A stretch of DNA of 8,147 nucleotides from Sphingomonas sp. (GTDB lineage: Bacteria; Pseudomonadota; Alphaproteobacteria; Sphingomonadales; Sphingomonadaceae). The notes beneath the pieces are model-generated. The model had not been told where the DNA came from and did not search any database. It saw only the letters and a list, made by a program, of their open reading frames with translations. Below, in pieces: positions 1 through 5,333 of the stretch (its first letter is position 1; every line of letters begins with the position of its first letter). Location: the NCBI GenBank assembly GCA_013812805.1, contig JACCSV010000298.1:1-8147 (forward strand), given 5' to 3'. Position numbers and translations under genes: made by a program.

Positions 1-36
1 AAATCCTCATTGCTGATCGGTACGCTTCACTTGCTG

Positions 37-66
37 AATGTCCGCTTTCCACCCATTGCGGACATT
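37..66. repeat. Hairpin repeat, copy 1
   Basis: This is a perfect 9-bp inverted repeat, AATGTCCGC at 37-45 and GCGGACATT at 58-66, around a 12-nt spacer at 46-57. Copy 2 at 396-425 has the identical spacer. It abuts and slightly overlaps the stop codon (67-65) of the minus-strand gene to its right, so it would fold at the immediate 3' end of that transcript. There is no long T-tract, so a classical intrinsic terminator is not shown; 3'-end stabilisation or Rho-assisted termination are alternatives. I recall similar TGTCCGC-type palindromes between genes of sphingomonads, but that is memory rather than a search. Confidence 0.75.
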
Positions 67-373
67 AGCTCTGCATCGTGAGGTCCTTGCCGCAACGGGA
101 GCAGGTCCGACTTGGCCAAGGTCTCCCAATGCGTAACGGCCCCCTACGTCCGGTGAACACTGATTGGCGGCAAGTTGGACAGCGGGGTCGGGAAGCCAGC
201 GCCACCATCACGACCAGCCAGAAAATAACCGAGGCGACGTAGAAACTGCTGTGTTGAGCCGCGCCCATCGCTCCGATGGCGAGCCACAAAGGCAGTAACA
301 CCAGCGTGACGAGAATGAGGCCAAGCCGCCCTGCGGCGTGCGGAGAACGTGGTGGCTGAATAGGCGAGGTCAT
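65..373 (-). CDS. Small membrane protein with C-terminal zinc ribbon
   Basis: The 102-residue product has two hydrophobic helices, roughly residues 17-37 (LGLILVTLVLLPLWLAIGAM) and 44-60 (FYVASVIFWLVVMVALA). They are followed by a short soluble tail with two CxxC knuckles, CPTC at about 65-68 and CSRC at about 91-94, a typical zinc-ribbon arrangement. It probably sits in the inner membrane with the ribbon in the cytoplasm. The function is unknown; I recognise no named family. No clear Shine-Dalgarno precedes the ATG at 373, so the start is uncertain, but no better in-frame start exists upstream. The gene is bracketed by two near-identical hairpin repeats (37-66 and 396-425). The next gene to its right runs in the same direction. 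Confidence 0.6.
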   Translation of the reverse strand: MTSPIQPPRSPHAAGRLGLILVTLVLLPLWLAIGAMGAAQHSSFYVASVIFWLVVMVALASRPRCPTCRQSVFTGRRGPLRIGRPWPSRTCSRCGKDLTMQS

Positions 374-395
374 GCGGAGCGCATGTTAGCGCGCC

Positions 396-425
396 AGTGT
401 CCGCTTTCCACCCATTGCGGACACT
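396..425. repeat. Hairpin repeat, copy 2
   Basis: This is a second perfect 9-bp inverted repeat, AGTGTCCGC at 396-404 and GCGGACACT at 417-425, with the same 12-nt spacer as copy 1 (405-416). One arm position differs from copy 1 (A38 to G397) and its partner has changed to match (T65 to C424), so pairing is kept. It overlaps the stop codon (426-424) of the lipoprotein gene, just as copy 1 overlaps the stop of the preceding gene. A role in 3'-end formation of minus-strand transcripts is inferred from this placement. Confidence 0.75.
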
Positions 426-807
426 ACTCAGGCGTTAATGCGAAAGTGAATTGATAGGCACCATGGGCGATAACCTTGCCGGCAACTGGCGCCGGCACAG
501 CTCCGGAGAGCGCTAAGTTGCCTTCGGGCAGCGTAATCGCGTCGCCGAGGGTCATCTCCCGGCGCATTTCGCTGCCGCTCTGGAATCGGATCAGCGCCTC
601 GATGCGCACGCGCCCCGCCCAAATGCAGCGCACCAGTGCGGGGCAACGACTGTCTTCAAGAAGCGCGACGGGACGCACCTGAACGCCTTCGCCCAACGTG
701 ACCACCTGGCCGATAGCAGCCACCCTCCCGGCGGGTTTCGGGACAGCAAAAGATGCGCAGCCAGAAAGCGAGAGTAGCGCTGCTAGTATCATGTTGCGCC
801 TGCTCAT
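424..807 (-). CDS. Small lipoprotein, unknown function
   Basis: The 127-residue product begins MSRRNMILAALLSLSGCASF: a basic n-region, a hydrophobic core and a lipobox LSGC with the lipidated Cys at 17, so it is predicted to be an anchored envelope lipoprotein. The mature part is mostly beta-like. It carries DSRCP and RCIWAG at about residues 52-64, two nearby cysteines and a Trp; I have seen this signature in short proteobacterial proteins of unknown function, and a disulfide is plausible. An ATG seven codons upstream (828) keeps the frame open, but the start at 807 gives the better signal peptide. Neither has a convincing Shine-Dalgarno. The gene is followed downstream by hairpin repeat copy 2 and then the zinc-ribbon membrane gene on the same strand. 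No enzymatic role can be inferred. Confidence 0.7.
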   Translation of the reverse strand: MSRRNMILAALLSLSGCASFAVPKPAGRVAAIGQVVTLGEGVQVRPVALLEDSRCPALVRCIWAGRVRIEALIRFQSGSEMRREMTLGDAITLPEGNLALSGAVPAPVAGKVIAHGAYQFTFALTPE

Positions 808-962
808 CGGACAAGGCTGCCACGCCATGCGGCGGCGCGCAATCTCGGCGCCTGCTCAACGTGAAGCCGTCGAGCAATAGCGGCTGCTCCCTTTCTACGT
901 TCGGGAGCCCACCGACGTTTGGAATTCCCACCTGTTCGTACAAAACGGAGCTGTGCTTCGAA

Positions 963-1082
963 GGAGTTGGTTTTCGATGGACCGTTGGGAGCACGGAAAA
1001 TTGGCATGAAGAGCGCGATAGGCTCGTCCAGCTCCTCGAAGCCGTCGAGTCTGGCAAGATCACCCACGTTCAGCGGAGCTAA
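963..1082 (+). pseudogene. Possible remnant of a small helical protein
   Basis: The reading frame ending with TAA at 1080-1082 encodes a charged, amphipathic, coiled-coil-like tail (NWHEERDRLVQLLEAVESGK, then ITHVQRS). It looks like coding sequence, unlike the upstream part of the same frame, which is low-quality. No in-frame ATG, GTG or TTG with a Shine-Dalgarno precedes it closely; the nearby ATG at 977 is in another frame. It could be a truncated or frameshifted leftover of a small protein gene. I cannot name the family with confidence, and chance remains possible. Confidence 0.25.
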
Positions 1083-1124
1083 ATGCCCGCGTGGGCGAGG
1101 ACAACATCTAAGGTTGGACGATTT

Positions 1125-1153
1125 AATGTCCGGTTTCACCCAAAGCGATCATG
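1125..1153. repeat. Degenerate hairpin repeat
   Basis: The left part AATGTCCGG at 1125-1133 matches repeat copy 1 in eight of nine bases. The spacer at 1134-1144 (TTTCACCCAAA, 11 nt) resembles the copy 1 spacer. The right arm (GCGATCATG) has drifted so that only about half of the pairs remain. I read it as a decayed member of the same family. It is too worn to be functional as a hairpin. Confidence 0.4.
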
Positions 1154-1394
1154 CGCGGTGCAGCGGAAAAGCGGCTAAATTCGGGTCTCTGAAACCCTCG
1201 CCGCGTCTCGAATCCACATTTCGTGGTACTAAGGCCTTTGGATGCGCTTGTTGATCTGGCGAGGCAGCTTTCCGGGCTGGCCATCGGGTCGGTCATTGAG
1301 CCGCATTCATCCGCGCTTTGACGAAGGCTTCGCGAGCTGCTGCACGTTACGTCTGGGCACAGCGGTGTGAGTTTCGCGTTCCAACGATGCCGCT

Positions 1395-1405
1395 AAGGAA
1401 AGGGG
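1395..1405 (+). promoter_or_regulatory. Ribosome binding site deciding the BrkB start
   Basis: The purine run AAGGAAAGGGG ends 5 nt before GTG at 1411. Neither the in-frame ATG at 1387 nor the TTG at 1318 has such a site, so it selects GTG 1411 as the start codon. Confidence 0.65.
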
Positions 1406-1410
1406 TACCA

Positions 1411-2529
1411 GTGAGGGAACAGACCGTGGAACTCGAGCCGGTTCTGATCACGTCCGATGCGACTGTGCCTGTGCTAGAAGCGCGTTCACCCTGGGGTTTG
1501 TCATGGACGGATGCCAGGCAAGCACTGAAGCGCATCTGGCTGATGTGGGGATTCCACAACCTGTCACTGCTTGCTGGCGGCGTCGCGTTCTTCGTGTTCC
1601 TGGCCGTGACGCCGCTCATTGCGGCCATCGTCATGCTGTATGGATTGATCGCCGACGTATCGACCGTGCGTGCACAGATCGCCAGCCTCACGGGCGTCAT
1701 TCCGCGAGATGCCGCGACTGTGCTTGAAAGCCAACTGATGCAGGTGGTAACGACAAATTCGTCGGTAACAGGCATCAGCCTGGCCGTCGCTCTTGCCGTC
1801 TCCATTTACGGAGCGATGTACGCGACGAATGGGCTGATCGCGGCTCTGAACGTGATCAACACTGAGCTCGAAAGCCGCGGCGTTGTGGCGCTTACACGCA
1901 GAGCGGTCTTCCTGACGCTTGCCGCCATCATGATCGGCTTGACCGGCCTGATCAGCGGTGGTGTTTTCGCTTGGCTTACTAATTTCAGCGCCCCCTGGCT
2001 CGGAGAGCTCGTGGTGGTGCTGAAGCTGGTCGCCTGGATGTCTGCCTTTGTGCTGGGGACGTGGGGGTTCGCCCTCATCATGCGCTATGGTCCTGACCGA
2101 CGGCCTGCTAAATGGCGCTGGCTCTCGCCGGGAGCGATCATCGCCACCACGTTGTGGATGGCCTCATCGTTCGGATTCAGCCTCTATGTTGCTTTCGTTA
2201 CCAACTACAGCGCCACGTACGGCTCATTGTCGGCCGTGGTCGTGTTTCTATTGTGGCTATACCTGTCTGCATACGGCGCACTGCTGGGCGCGGTCGTCAA
2301 TGCTGAGCTTGAACGCCAGACAGCAGCAGATTCCACTGAGGGGCCGGATCGACCCTTAGGCGAGCGTGGGGCAGTGGTTGCCGACACAGTGGTCACCGAC
2401 AGTCTCACGGAAGTCTACCTAGCGAAGCGGAAACGCCGTCAGGCCGATCGGCTCGCCGCCAAGCGTGGTGGAGTTCCGAGGTTCCGCAGGAAGGTACTCC
2501 CTCATCATCAAAGATCGCCCGATGAGTAA
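1411..2529 (+). CDS. YihY/BrkB-family inner-membrane protein
   Basis: From the GTG start the product has 372 residues. A soluble N-terminus of about 45 residues is followed by about six hydrophobic segments, near 52-82, 121-148, 165-190, 198-224, 236-262 and 270-298, then a basic, charged C-terminal tail of about 70 residues. The last helix carries the family's typical ending, YGSLSAVVVFLLWLYLSAYG followed by a stretch closing in NAELER. Early motifs FHNLSLLAGGVAFF and LAVTPLIAAI also fit YihY/BrkB. The family was once labelled ribonuclease BN or virulence factor BrkB. Its molecular function is not settled, and transport or envelope roles have been proposed. The start rests on the Shine-Dalgarno at 1395-1405; the frame is open further up to a TTG at 1318. 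The gene stands alone, with no close partner on its strand, and is followed by a UUCG hairpin. Confidence 0.88.
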   Translation: MREQTVELEPVLITSDATVPVLEARSPWGLSWTDARQALKRIWLMWGFHNLSLLAGGVAFFVFLAVTPLIAAIVMLYGLIADVSTVRAQIASLTGVIPRDAATVLESQLMQVVTTNSSVTGISLAVALAVSIYGAMYATNGLIAALNVINTELESRGVVALTRRAVFLTLAAIMIGLTGLISGGVFAWLTNFSAPWLGELVVVLKLVAWMSAFVLGTWGFALIMRYGPDRRPAKWRWLSPGAIIATTLWMASSFGFSLYVAFVTNYSATYGSLSAVVVFLLWLYLSAYGALLGAVVNAELERQTAADSTEGPDRPLGERGAVVADTVVTDSLTEVYLAKRKRRQADRLAAKRGGVPRFRRKVLPHHQRSPDE

Positions 2530-2551
2530 GCGGGTGACGTCTTGAGCGACC

Positions 2552-2567
2552 GAGAGCTTCGGCTCTC
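2552..2567 (+). terminator. UUCG-capped hairpin after BrkB gene
   Basis: GAGAGC (2552-2557) and GCTCTC (2562-2567) pair perfectly around a TTCG tetraloop closed by C-G, the classical extra-stable cUUCGg form. It begins 22 nt after the BrkB-family stop codon. No T-tract follows, so it is more likely a transcript-end stabiliser or part of a Rho-dependent end than a textbook intrinsic terminator. Confidence 0.5.
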
Positions 2568-2654
2568 ACGAGCAGTTCACGAGGGGCTGTGTAAGCGCTT
2601 CAAGCCCGGACCGCCGCGGACGCTGTGCGTGCGCGCGTGTGACAGCATTTGAGA

Positions 2655-2678
2655 GCCCGCTTCCGACCCAAAGCGGGC
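2655..2678. repeat. Hairpin repeat, shortened variant
   Basis: GCCCGC at 2655-2660 pairs with GCGGGC at 2673-2678 around a 12-nt spacer (TTCCGACCCAAA), the same spacer length as copies 1 and 2 and a related sequence. Compared with copy 1, T41 has become C and its partner A62 has become G, so pairing is kept by a double change. Outer pairs are lost. Confidence 0.5.
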
Positions 2679-2696
2679 ACCGGCGACACCCGGCCG

Positions 2697-2745
2697 TGGG
2701 TCCGCACGGGGTCGAATCTCGCGCCCCGACTGAGCTAACGCGCTT
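2697..2745 (-). pseudogene. Possible tRNA-like remnant
   Basis: Read on the minus strand, this segment shows TTAGCTCAGTCGG, the usual D-arm sequence of many bacterial tRNAs. It is followed within a few bases by GAGATTCGACCCC, which resembles a T-arm. The anticodon arm that should lie between them is missing, and neither the T stem nor an acceptor stem pairs. It could be a deleted tRNA gene or a chance resemblance; I lean weakly to a remnant because a definite tRNA fragment lies 130 bases away. Confidence 0.25.
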
Positions 2746-2873
2746 CCGCCAGGCAATCGTCCAAATCGGACCGCTCGCGAGTTTGGGTGGTCTGTGGGTC
2801 ACGCGCTCCGGCGGCCGCGCTCCGGCCGCTAAGCGGCTGGACGGTAACGCTTTTCCGAGAACCTACCCCTGCC

Positions 2874-2918
2874 TTCGTAATGATGGGGTCAGGTGTTCGA
2901 GTCACCTAAGCGGCACCA
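2874..2918 (+). pseudogene. 3' half of tRNA-Thr(CGU), likely attachment-site remnant
   Basis: The 45 bases match the 3' half of a tRNA position by position: anticodon loop TTCGTAA (2874-2880, anticodon CGT at 2876-2878), 3' anticodon strand TGATG, variable loop GGGTC, T stem AGGTG/CACCT around loop TTCGAGT (2896-2902), 3' acceptor strand AAGCGGC, then ACCA with an encoded CCA. The T stem is perfect. The 5' half is absent: the bases before 2874 cannot pair with TGATG and there is no D-arm. Tyrosine integrases often recombine in the anticodon loop and leave such a copy at the far end of an integrated element. On that model the element lies to the left of this copy and older chromosome to the right. 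No integrase gene is in the window, so the role is inferred. Confidence 0.75.
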
Positions 2919-3013
2919 GGCCTTCAACAAGGCAAACCCGGGCGCGCCCTGCGCAGTGTCCGCAAATCTCAGTCGCGCGCTTGGGTGCTGTTTGGGGCGC
3001 CTAGCCCTACATT

Positions 3014-3142
3014 ATGTCGCCTGCTGTTCGCAAAGGCCGGCTTCACCCCGATCACCGTACCGGCGGTCGCCAGGCCGCAGGCAAGGGGGGCGAGCCGAGC
3101 GAGAAAGCTCTCGCAGCCGCAGGGAGTGGTCTTACCGCGTAA
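3014..3142 (+). CDS. Possible 42-residue ORF
   Basis: ATG at 3014 opens a 42-codon frame, starting MSPAVRKGRLHPDHRTGGRQ and ending KALAAAGSGLTA before TAA. The composition is hydrophilic and less arginine-biased than the other frames in this stretch. No Shine-Dalgarno is visible. A 6-bp hairpin (GCGAGA at 3099-3104 with TCTCGC at 3109-3114) lies inside it. It may be a chance frame; I recognise no family. Confidence 0.15.
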   Translation: MSPAVRKGRLHPDHRTGGRQAAGKGGEPSEKALAAAGSGLTA

Positions 3143-3148
3143 AGCTTA

Positions 3149-3174
3149 GTGTCCGCTTCCATCCAAAGCAGAAT
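3149..3174. repeat. Degenerate hairpin repeat, left arm intact
   Basis: AGTGTCCGC at 3148-3156 is identical to the left arm of repeat copy 2. The 11-nt spacer TTCCATCCAAA resembles that of the 2655-2678 copy. The right arm (GCAGAAT) is eroded so the hairpin cannot form properly. It lies about 100 bases upstream of the lipoprotein gene start. Confidence 0.45.
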
Positions 3175-3272
3175 TTGGCAGGGAACATTATCTTTAATTG
3201 CGCCTTCGCACCTCGAGCAGGTGTTCGCGCAATGAACCCACCGTAATTACCACAGCCGTCACCGGAGAATTC

Positions 3273-3644
3273 GTGAAGCTTCGCAACATCGGCATACAGA
3301 TTGCGGCAGTGACCCTTATGGCGTTGGTAGCCTGCGATAGACCTTCGCAAAGTGCCGAGATCGATCCGGTACCGCCTAACGCAGTGCAGCCATCCGTTAG
3401 TGTGGTGGGAGAAGACGTATCTCTGAAGGAGCCGCATCGCTACGTGCAGCTCAGCAACCTTGCAGCGGCAATTCGGAAGAAGGGCTACGCCTGCGAGGAC
3501 GTTAGAACCTACAAGCAGATCGAACCGATCGGCAAGGAAACTGCCGCGTACAGAATTGATTGCCTCGAATATTCGTACCGTCTCAACGTCAGCAACGGCC
3601 AAAGCCACGTCGAGCGCATCAAACGCCCACACACTCGGGAGTGA
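3273..3644 (+). CDS. Small lipoprotein, unknown function
   Basis: The 123-residue product starts at GTG 3273, chosen because GGAGAA at 3264-3269 is a good Shine-Dalgarno and because it places a clean lipoprotein signal at the N-terminus: MKLRNIGIQIAAVTLMALVA followed by Cys21 (lipobox LVAC). After a proline-rich linker (about 28-42) comes a compact domain with NLAAAIRKKGYACEDVRTYK and YRIDCLEYSYRLNV. The two cysteines (74 and 97) could form a disulfide. The shape, an amphipathic helix then a small beta sheet, recalls short periplasmic domains of unknown function, but I assign no family. It is the first of a run of small plus-strand genes; the next begins 183 bases on, so co-transcription is uncertain. 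Confidence 0.75.
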   Translation: MKLRNIGIQIAAVTLMALVACDRPSQSAEIDPVPPNAVQPSVSVVGEDVSLKEPHRYVQLSNLAAAIRKKGYACEDVRTYKQIEPIGKETAAYRIDCLEYSYRLNVSNGQSHVERIKRPHTRE

Positions 3645-3665
3645 CGAACAGAAGGCCCGGCGGCG

Positions 3666-3806
3666 TTAGCTGACGAGCCTCGGCGCCGGCCCGCAGTACC
3701 CAACGGCAACAACGGTCGCGGTGAGGAAAATGCCATTAAGAGCCCGTTCGCTCCGCTTGCGCGTTGTCAACACATCGTAGCGTTTGCCGCGGACTGTGCC
3801 GCCCAC
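3666..3806 (-). CDS. Possible 46-residue single-helix protein
   Basis: A GTG at 3806 with AGG a few bases upstream opens a 46-codon minus-strand frame, MGGTVRGKRYDVLTTRKRSE then a hydrophobic stretch (LNGIFLTATVVAVGY) and a short tail. A basic head followed by one membrane helix is plausible for a small membrane protein. It lies divergently in the gap before the DUF4440-like gene, and its upstream region would overlap that gene's ribosome binding site. No family is recognised and chance is possible. Confidence 0.2.
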   Translation of the reverse strand: MGGTVRGKRYDVLTTRKRSERALNGIFLTATVVAVGYCGPAPRLVS

Positions 3807-3827
3807 GAATAACCTGAAAGGTCTGCC

Positions 3828-4463
3828 ATGCTGACACTCATTCTCGCGGCCGTTGGCGCGACAACGCCGACGGCGGTCGACGCGGAGCTCGCGTTCGGCC
3901 GAGATGCACAGCGGAACGGTCAATGGACAGCCTCCCGCGCTTATGCCCACCCCGACGCGGTAATGTTCACGCCGCAGGCGATTAGGGCGCGAGACTTCCT
4001 GAAAGGCAGGAAGGATCCGCCGGCAGCGACACGTTGGTCACCTAACGCCAGCTACGTCTCGTGCGATGGTCGCTTGGCCGTTAACACCGGTCCATGGCAG
4101 AGCGCGAGCGGCCGGGAAAACGGCTTCTTCACGACAGTGTGGTCACAGGAGAAGGGCAAGTGGCGCTGGATTTCCGATGGCAGACACACACTTAAAAAGG
4201 CGCTTGCTGCGCGCAAGACACCCATCGTCCGCAAAGCCTCATGTCGCGGCCGCGCCCCGGGTCCTCCCCTCATGGCCCCCCCGTCGACAAAGACGGGACC
4301 AGGGGGCGTGGCACCTGACGATTTTGGGCGGGGATATTCGCAGGATCGCACGCTCGGATGGGACTGGCGTGTCGGACCCAGGGGCGTCCGTCAGTTCCGG
4401 ACCTTCCTGTGGACAGGCCGCCGGTACACCCTCGCGCTTAATCAAACGATCGGAAGCAAGTGA
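3828..4463 (+). CDS. Secreted DUF4440/NTF2-like protein
   Basis: The 211-residue product starts MLTLILAAVGATTPTAVDAE, a short hydrophobic leader with likely cleavage near residue 19 and so probable export to the periplasm. Residues 20-120 fit an NTF2/SnoaL-like fold of the DUF4440 type: ELAFGRDAQRNGQWTA at 20-35, DAVMFTPQAI at 43-52, LAVNTGPW at 83-90 and TTVWSQEKGKWRWISDG at 103-119. A proline-rich linker (about 143-165) and a C-terminal strand region with GWDWRVG and FLWTGRRY follow. This two-part layout is one I associate with sphingomonads. No catalytic role is known, and some family members bind small molecules. GAAAGG about 7 bases before the ATG supports the start. The DUF6894 gene follows after 9 bases, suggesting a two-gene transcript. 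Confidence 0.75.
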   Translation: MLTLILAAVGATTPTAVDAELAFGRDAQRNGQWTASRAYAHPDAVMFTPQAIRARDFLKGRKDPPAATRWSPNASYVSCDGRLAVNTGPWQSASGRENGFFTTVWSQEKGKWRWISDGRHTLKKALAARKTPIVRKASCRGRAPGPPLMAPPSTKTGPGGVAPDDFGRGYSQDRTLGWDWRVGPRGVRQFRTFLWTGRRYTLALNQTIGSK

Positions 4464-4472
4464 GCAGCAGCT

Positions 4473-4703
4473 ATGGAACGCTACCACTTCAAGACAGACG
4501 ATCAGAGCGATGCGCGGGGGATCGAATTAGCCAGCCTGGCAGCAGTCAAGTGCGAGGCTGGCAAAGTGATGGCCAGCATCGTCTGCGAATCAGCCGATGA
4601 GCCTTGGCAAAGGTCTGAATGGACTGTGACGGTCACCGACGATCGCGGAGCGAAGGTGTTACAGCTTCAGATCGTCGGAACCGAGGTCGGCGCGGACAAT
4701 TAG
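4473..4703 (+). CDS. DUF6894-type small protein
   Basis: The 76-residue protein has the usual plan of this family: YHF at residues 4-6, an acidic turn, GIELASLAAVKCEAGKVM leading into a helix, then W-x-V-x-V-x-DDRG-x-x-V-LQLQ strands near 50-68. The function is unknown; members are short cytoplasmic proteins common in rhizobia and sphingomonads. It starts 9 bases after the preceding stop codon, so it is probably translated from the same message. It faces a paralog at 4789-5112 on the other strand; they share YHF, a Trp ahead of EW, DD-x-G and QLQ-x-x-G-x-E. Confidence 0.72.
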   Translation: MERYHFKTDDQSDARGIELASLAAVKCEAGKVMASIVCESADEPWQRSEWTVTVTDDRGAKVLQLQIVGTEVGADN

Positions 4704-4737
4704 CGGCCACTCTCGATCCAGGTGGCATTCGCCTCTC

Positions 4738-4789
4738 GGCAGGGCATGTGACGCTACCGCCGCCTGCTCCCTTTTAAAGGCCCCCTGCC
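4738..4789. terminator. Weak inverted repeat between convergent genes
   Basis: GGCAGGG (4738-4744) can pair with CCCTGCC (4783-4789) across a 38-nt loop in the 85-base gap between the two convergent DUF6894 genes. A near-palindrome CCTTTTAAAGG lies inside at 4770-4780. A shared bidirectional terminator would be expected here, but the stem is short and the loop long, so this is tentative. Confidence 0.25.
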
Positions 4790-5112
4790 TAACAACCGTC
4801 TATGCCTATATCAGCCTCGTCCGCCTTTTTCTTCTGGTCGAAGGTTCCTTCGCCGAAGCCTTCCCGCGACAAGTTGTGCTCCGCCGGGCCTTCCGCACCC
4901 AGCACCTGCAACTGAAACAGCGTCATGCCCGCATCATCCCGTACTATGAGCATCCATTCTGGCTTGTCCCAAAAAGTCTCCGATGCGTTAGCCACTAGCG
5001 TTCCGGCAAGCTTCAAAGCCTCGCGCTTGGCTTCGGCGTGGTCGTTGAATTGGATGACTCTGGCGTCGCCTCCGTCGACCGGACCGTTAACTTCAAAATG
5101 ATAGCTCGGCAT
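4789..5112 (-). CDS. DUF6894-type small protein with extended tail
   Basis: The 107-residue protein begins MPSYHFEVNGPVDGGDARVI, followed by a helix (HAEAKREALKLAGTLVANAS) and the paired strands WMLIVRDDAGMTLFQLQVLG ending near residue 75. This matches the DUF6894 plan and the opposite-strand paralog at 4473-4703. About 30 residues extend past the domain, hydrophilic and rich in Glu, Lys and Asp, which the paralog lacks. AAGGGAAA a few bases before the ATG on the minus strand supports the start. The leader can form a hairpin (GGAGCG 5131-5136 with CGCTCC 5144-5149). The function is unknown. The convergent arrangement suggests an inverted duplication or two independent acquisitions; the divergence favours an old event. 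Confidence 0.7.
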   Translation of the reverse strand: MPSYHFEVNGPVDGGDARVIQFNDHAEAKREALKLAGTLVANASETFWDKPEWMLIVRDDAGMTLFQLQVLGAEGPAEHNLSREGFGEGTFDQKKKADEADIGIDGC

Positions 5113-5130
5113 GGTGTTTCCCTTGAGGCA

Positions 5131-5149
5131 GGAGCGCTAGGCCCGCTCC
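5131..5149 (-). promoter_or_regulatory. Hairpin in leader of DUF6894 gene
   Basis: GGAGCG and CGCTCC form a 6-bp stem around a 7-nt loop, 19 to 37 bases upstream of the minus-strand start codon at 5112. The Shine-Dalgarno lies outside the stem. It may influence mRNA stability; no regulator is evident. Upstream of it, 5155-5210 is AT-rich and could contain the promoter, but I cannot point to convincing -35 and -10 boxes. Confidence 0.25.
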
Positions 5150-5333
5150 GGGATGGCTAATCAATCAATGAAGGAAAATCGCTGGAATAACAAGCCAAAT
5201 CAATGGCTTCCTCCGAAACAGGACGCATCCATTCGGTCTGCTGAGCATTCTGGCGTGCGACAAGCGGATCGGCTTCCTGGCACGTGGCAAGGTATTAGGC
5301 CCGCGTTAATCTAAATCCGCTGTAGGTAGAGCC

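Larger units (their letters stand above)
808..1410. other. Gene-poor stretch with decayed sequence
   Basis: No open frame here has both a plausible start and protein-like composition. The frames that stay open on either strand are arginine- and serine-rich shadows. Two things stand out. A protein-like tail at about 963-1082 (plus strand) reads ERDRLVQLLEAVESGKITHV near its end and then stops. A worn copy of the hairpin repeat lies at 1125-1153. The last 20 bases hold the ribosome binding site of the next gene. I see no clear promoter. Confidence 0.5.
2530..3272. other. Non-coding scar region with tRNA and repeat fragments
   Basis: These 740 bases hold no convincing gene; open frames are arginine- and proline-rich and lack ribosome binding sites. 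They do contain a UUCG hairpin (2552-2567), a covarying but shortened hairpin repeat (2655-2678), a tRNA-like scrap on the minus strand (2697-2745), an exact tRNA-Thr 3' half (2874-2918) and a worn repeat (3149-3174). A bare left-arm match, AGTGTCCGC, also occurs at 2955-2963. The mix of fragments suggests repeated insertion and deletion at a tRNA locus. Confidence 0.5.

Noticed and set aside
1318..1410. TTG at 1318 or ATG at 1387 as the start of the BrkB-family protein
   Set aside because: Neither has a Shine-Dalgarno. The strong AAGGAAAGGGG directly serves GTG 1411, and the extra N-terminal residues look like translated leader.
2825..2918. A complete tRNA-Thr gene using GCCGCT at 2825 as the 5' acceptor strand
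   Set aside because: The span is 94 bases, the anticodon stem does not pair and there is no D-arm. The GCCGCT match belongs to a local near-palindrome, GCCGCT-A-AGCGGC.
3132..3632. 166-codon minus-strand frame across the lipoprotein gene
   Set aside because: It lies antisense to a gene with a clear lipobox and ribosome binding site, and its own start has no such site. The composition is not convincing.
5270..5300. A sigma-54-like promoter suggested by TGGCACG upstream of the transpeptidase gene
   Set aside because: The -12 element (TTGC) is not present at the required spacing.
5168..5314. 48-codon plus-strand frame starting MKENRWNNKPNQWL
   Set aside because: It has an ATG but no adequate ribosome binding site, lies in the probable promoter region of two genes, and shows no recognisable protein features. 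It is possible but not supported.
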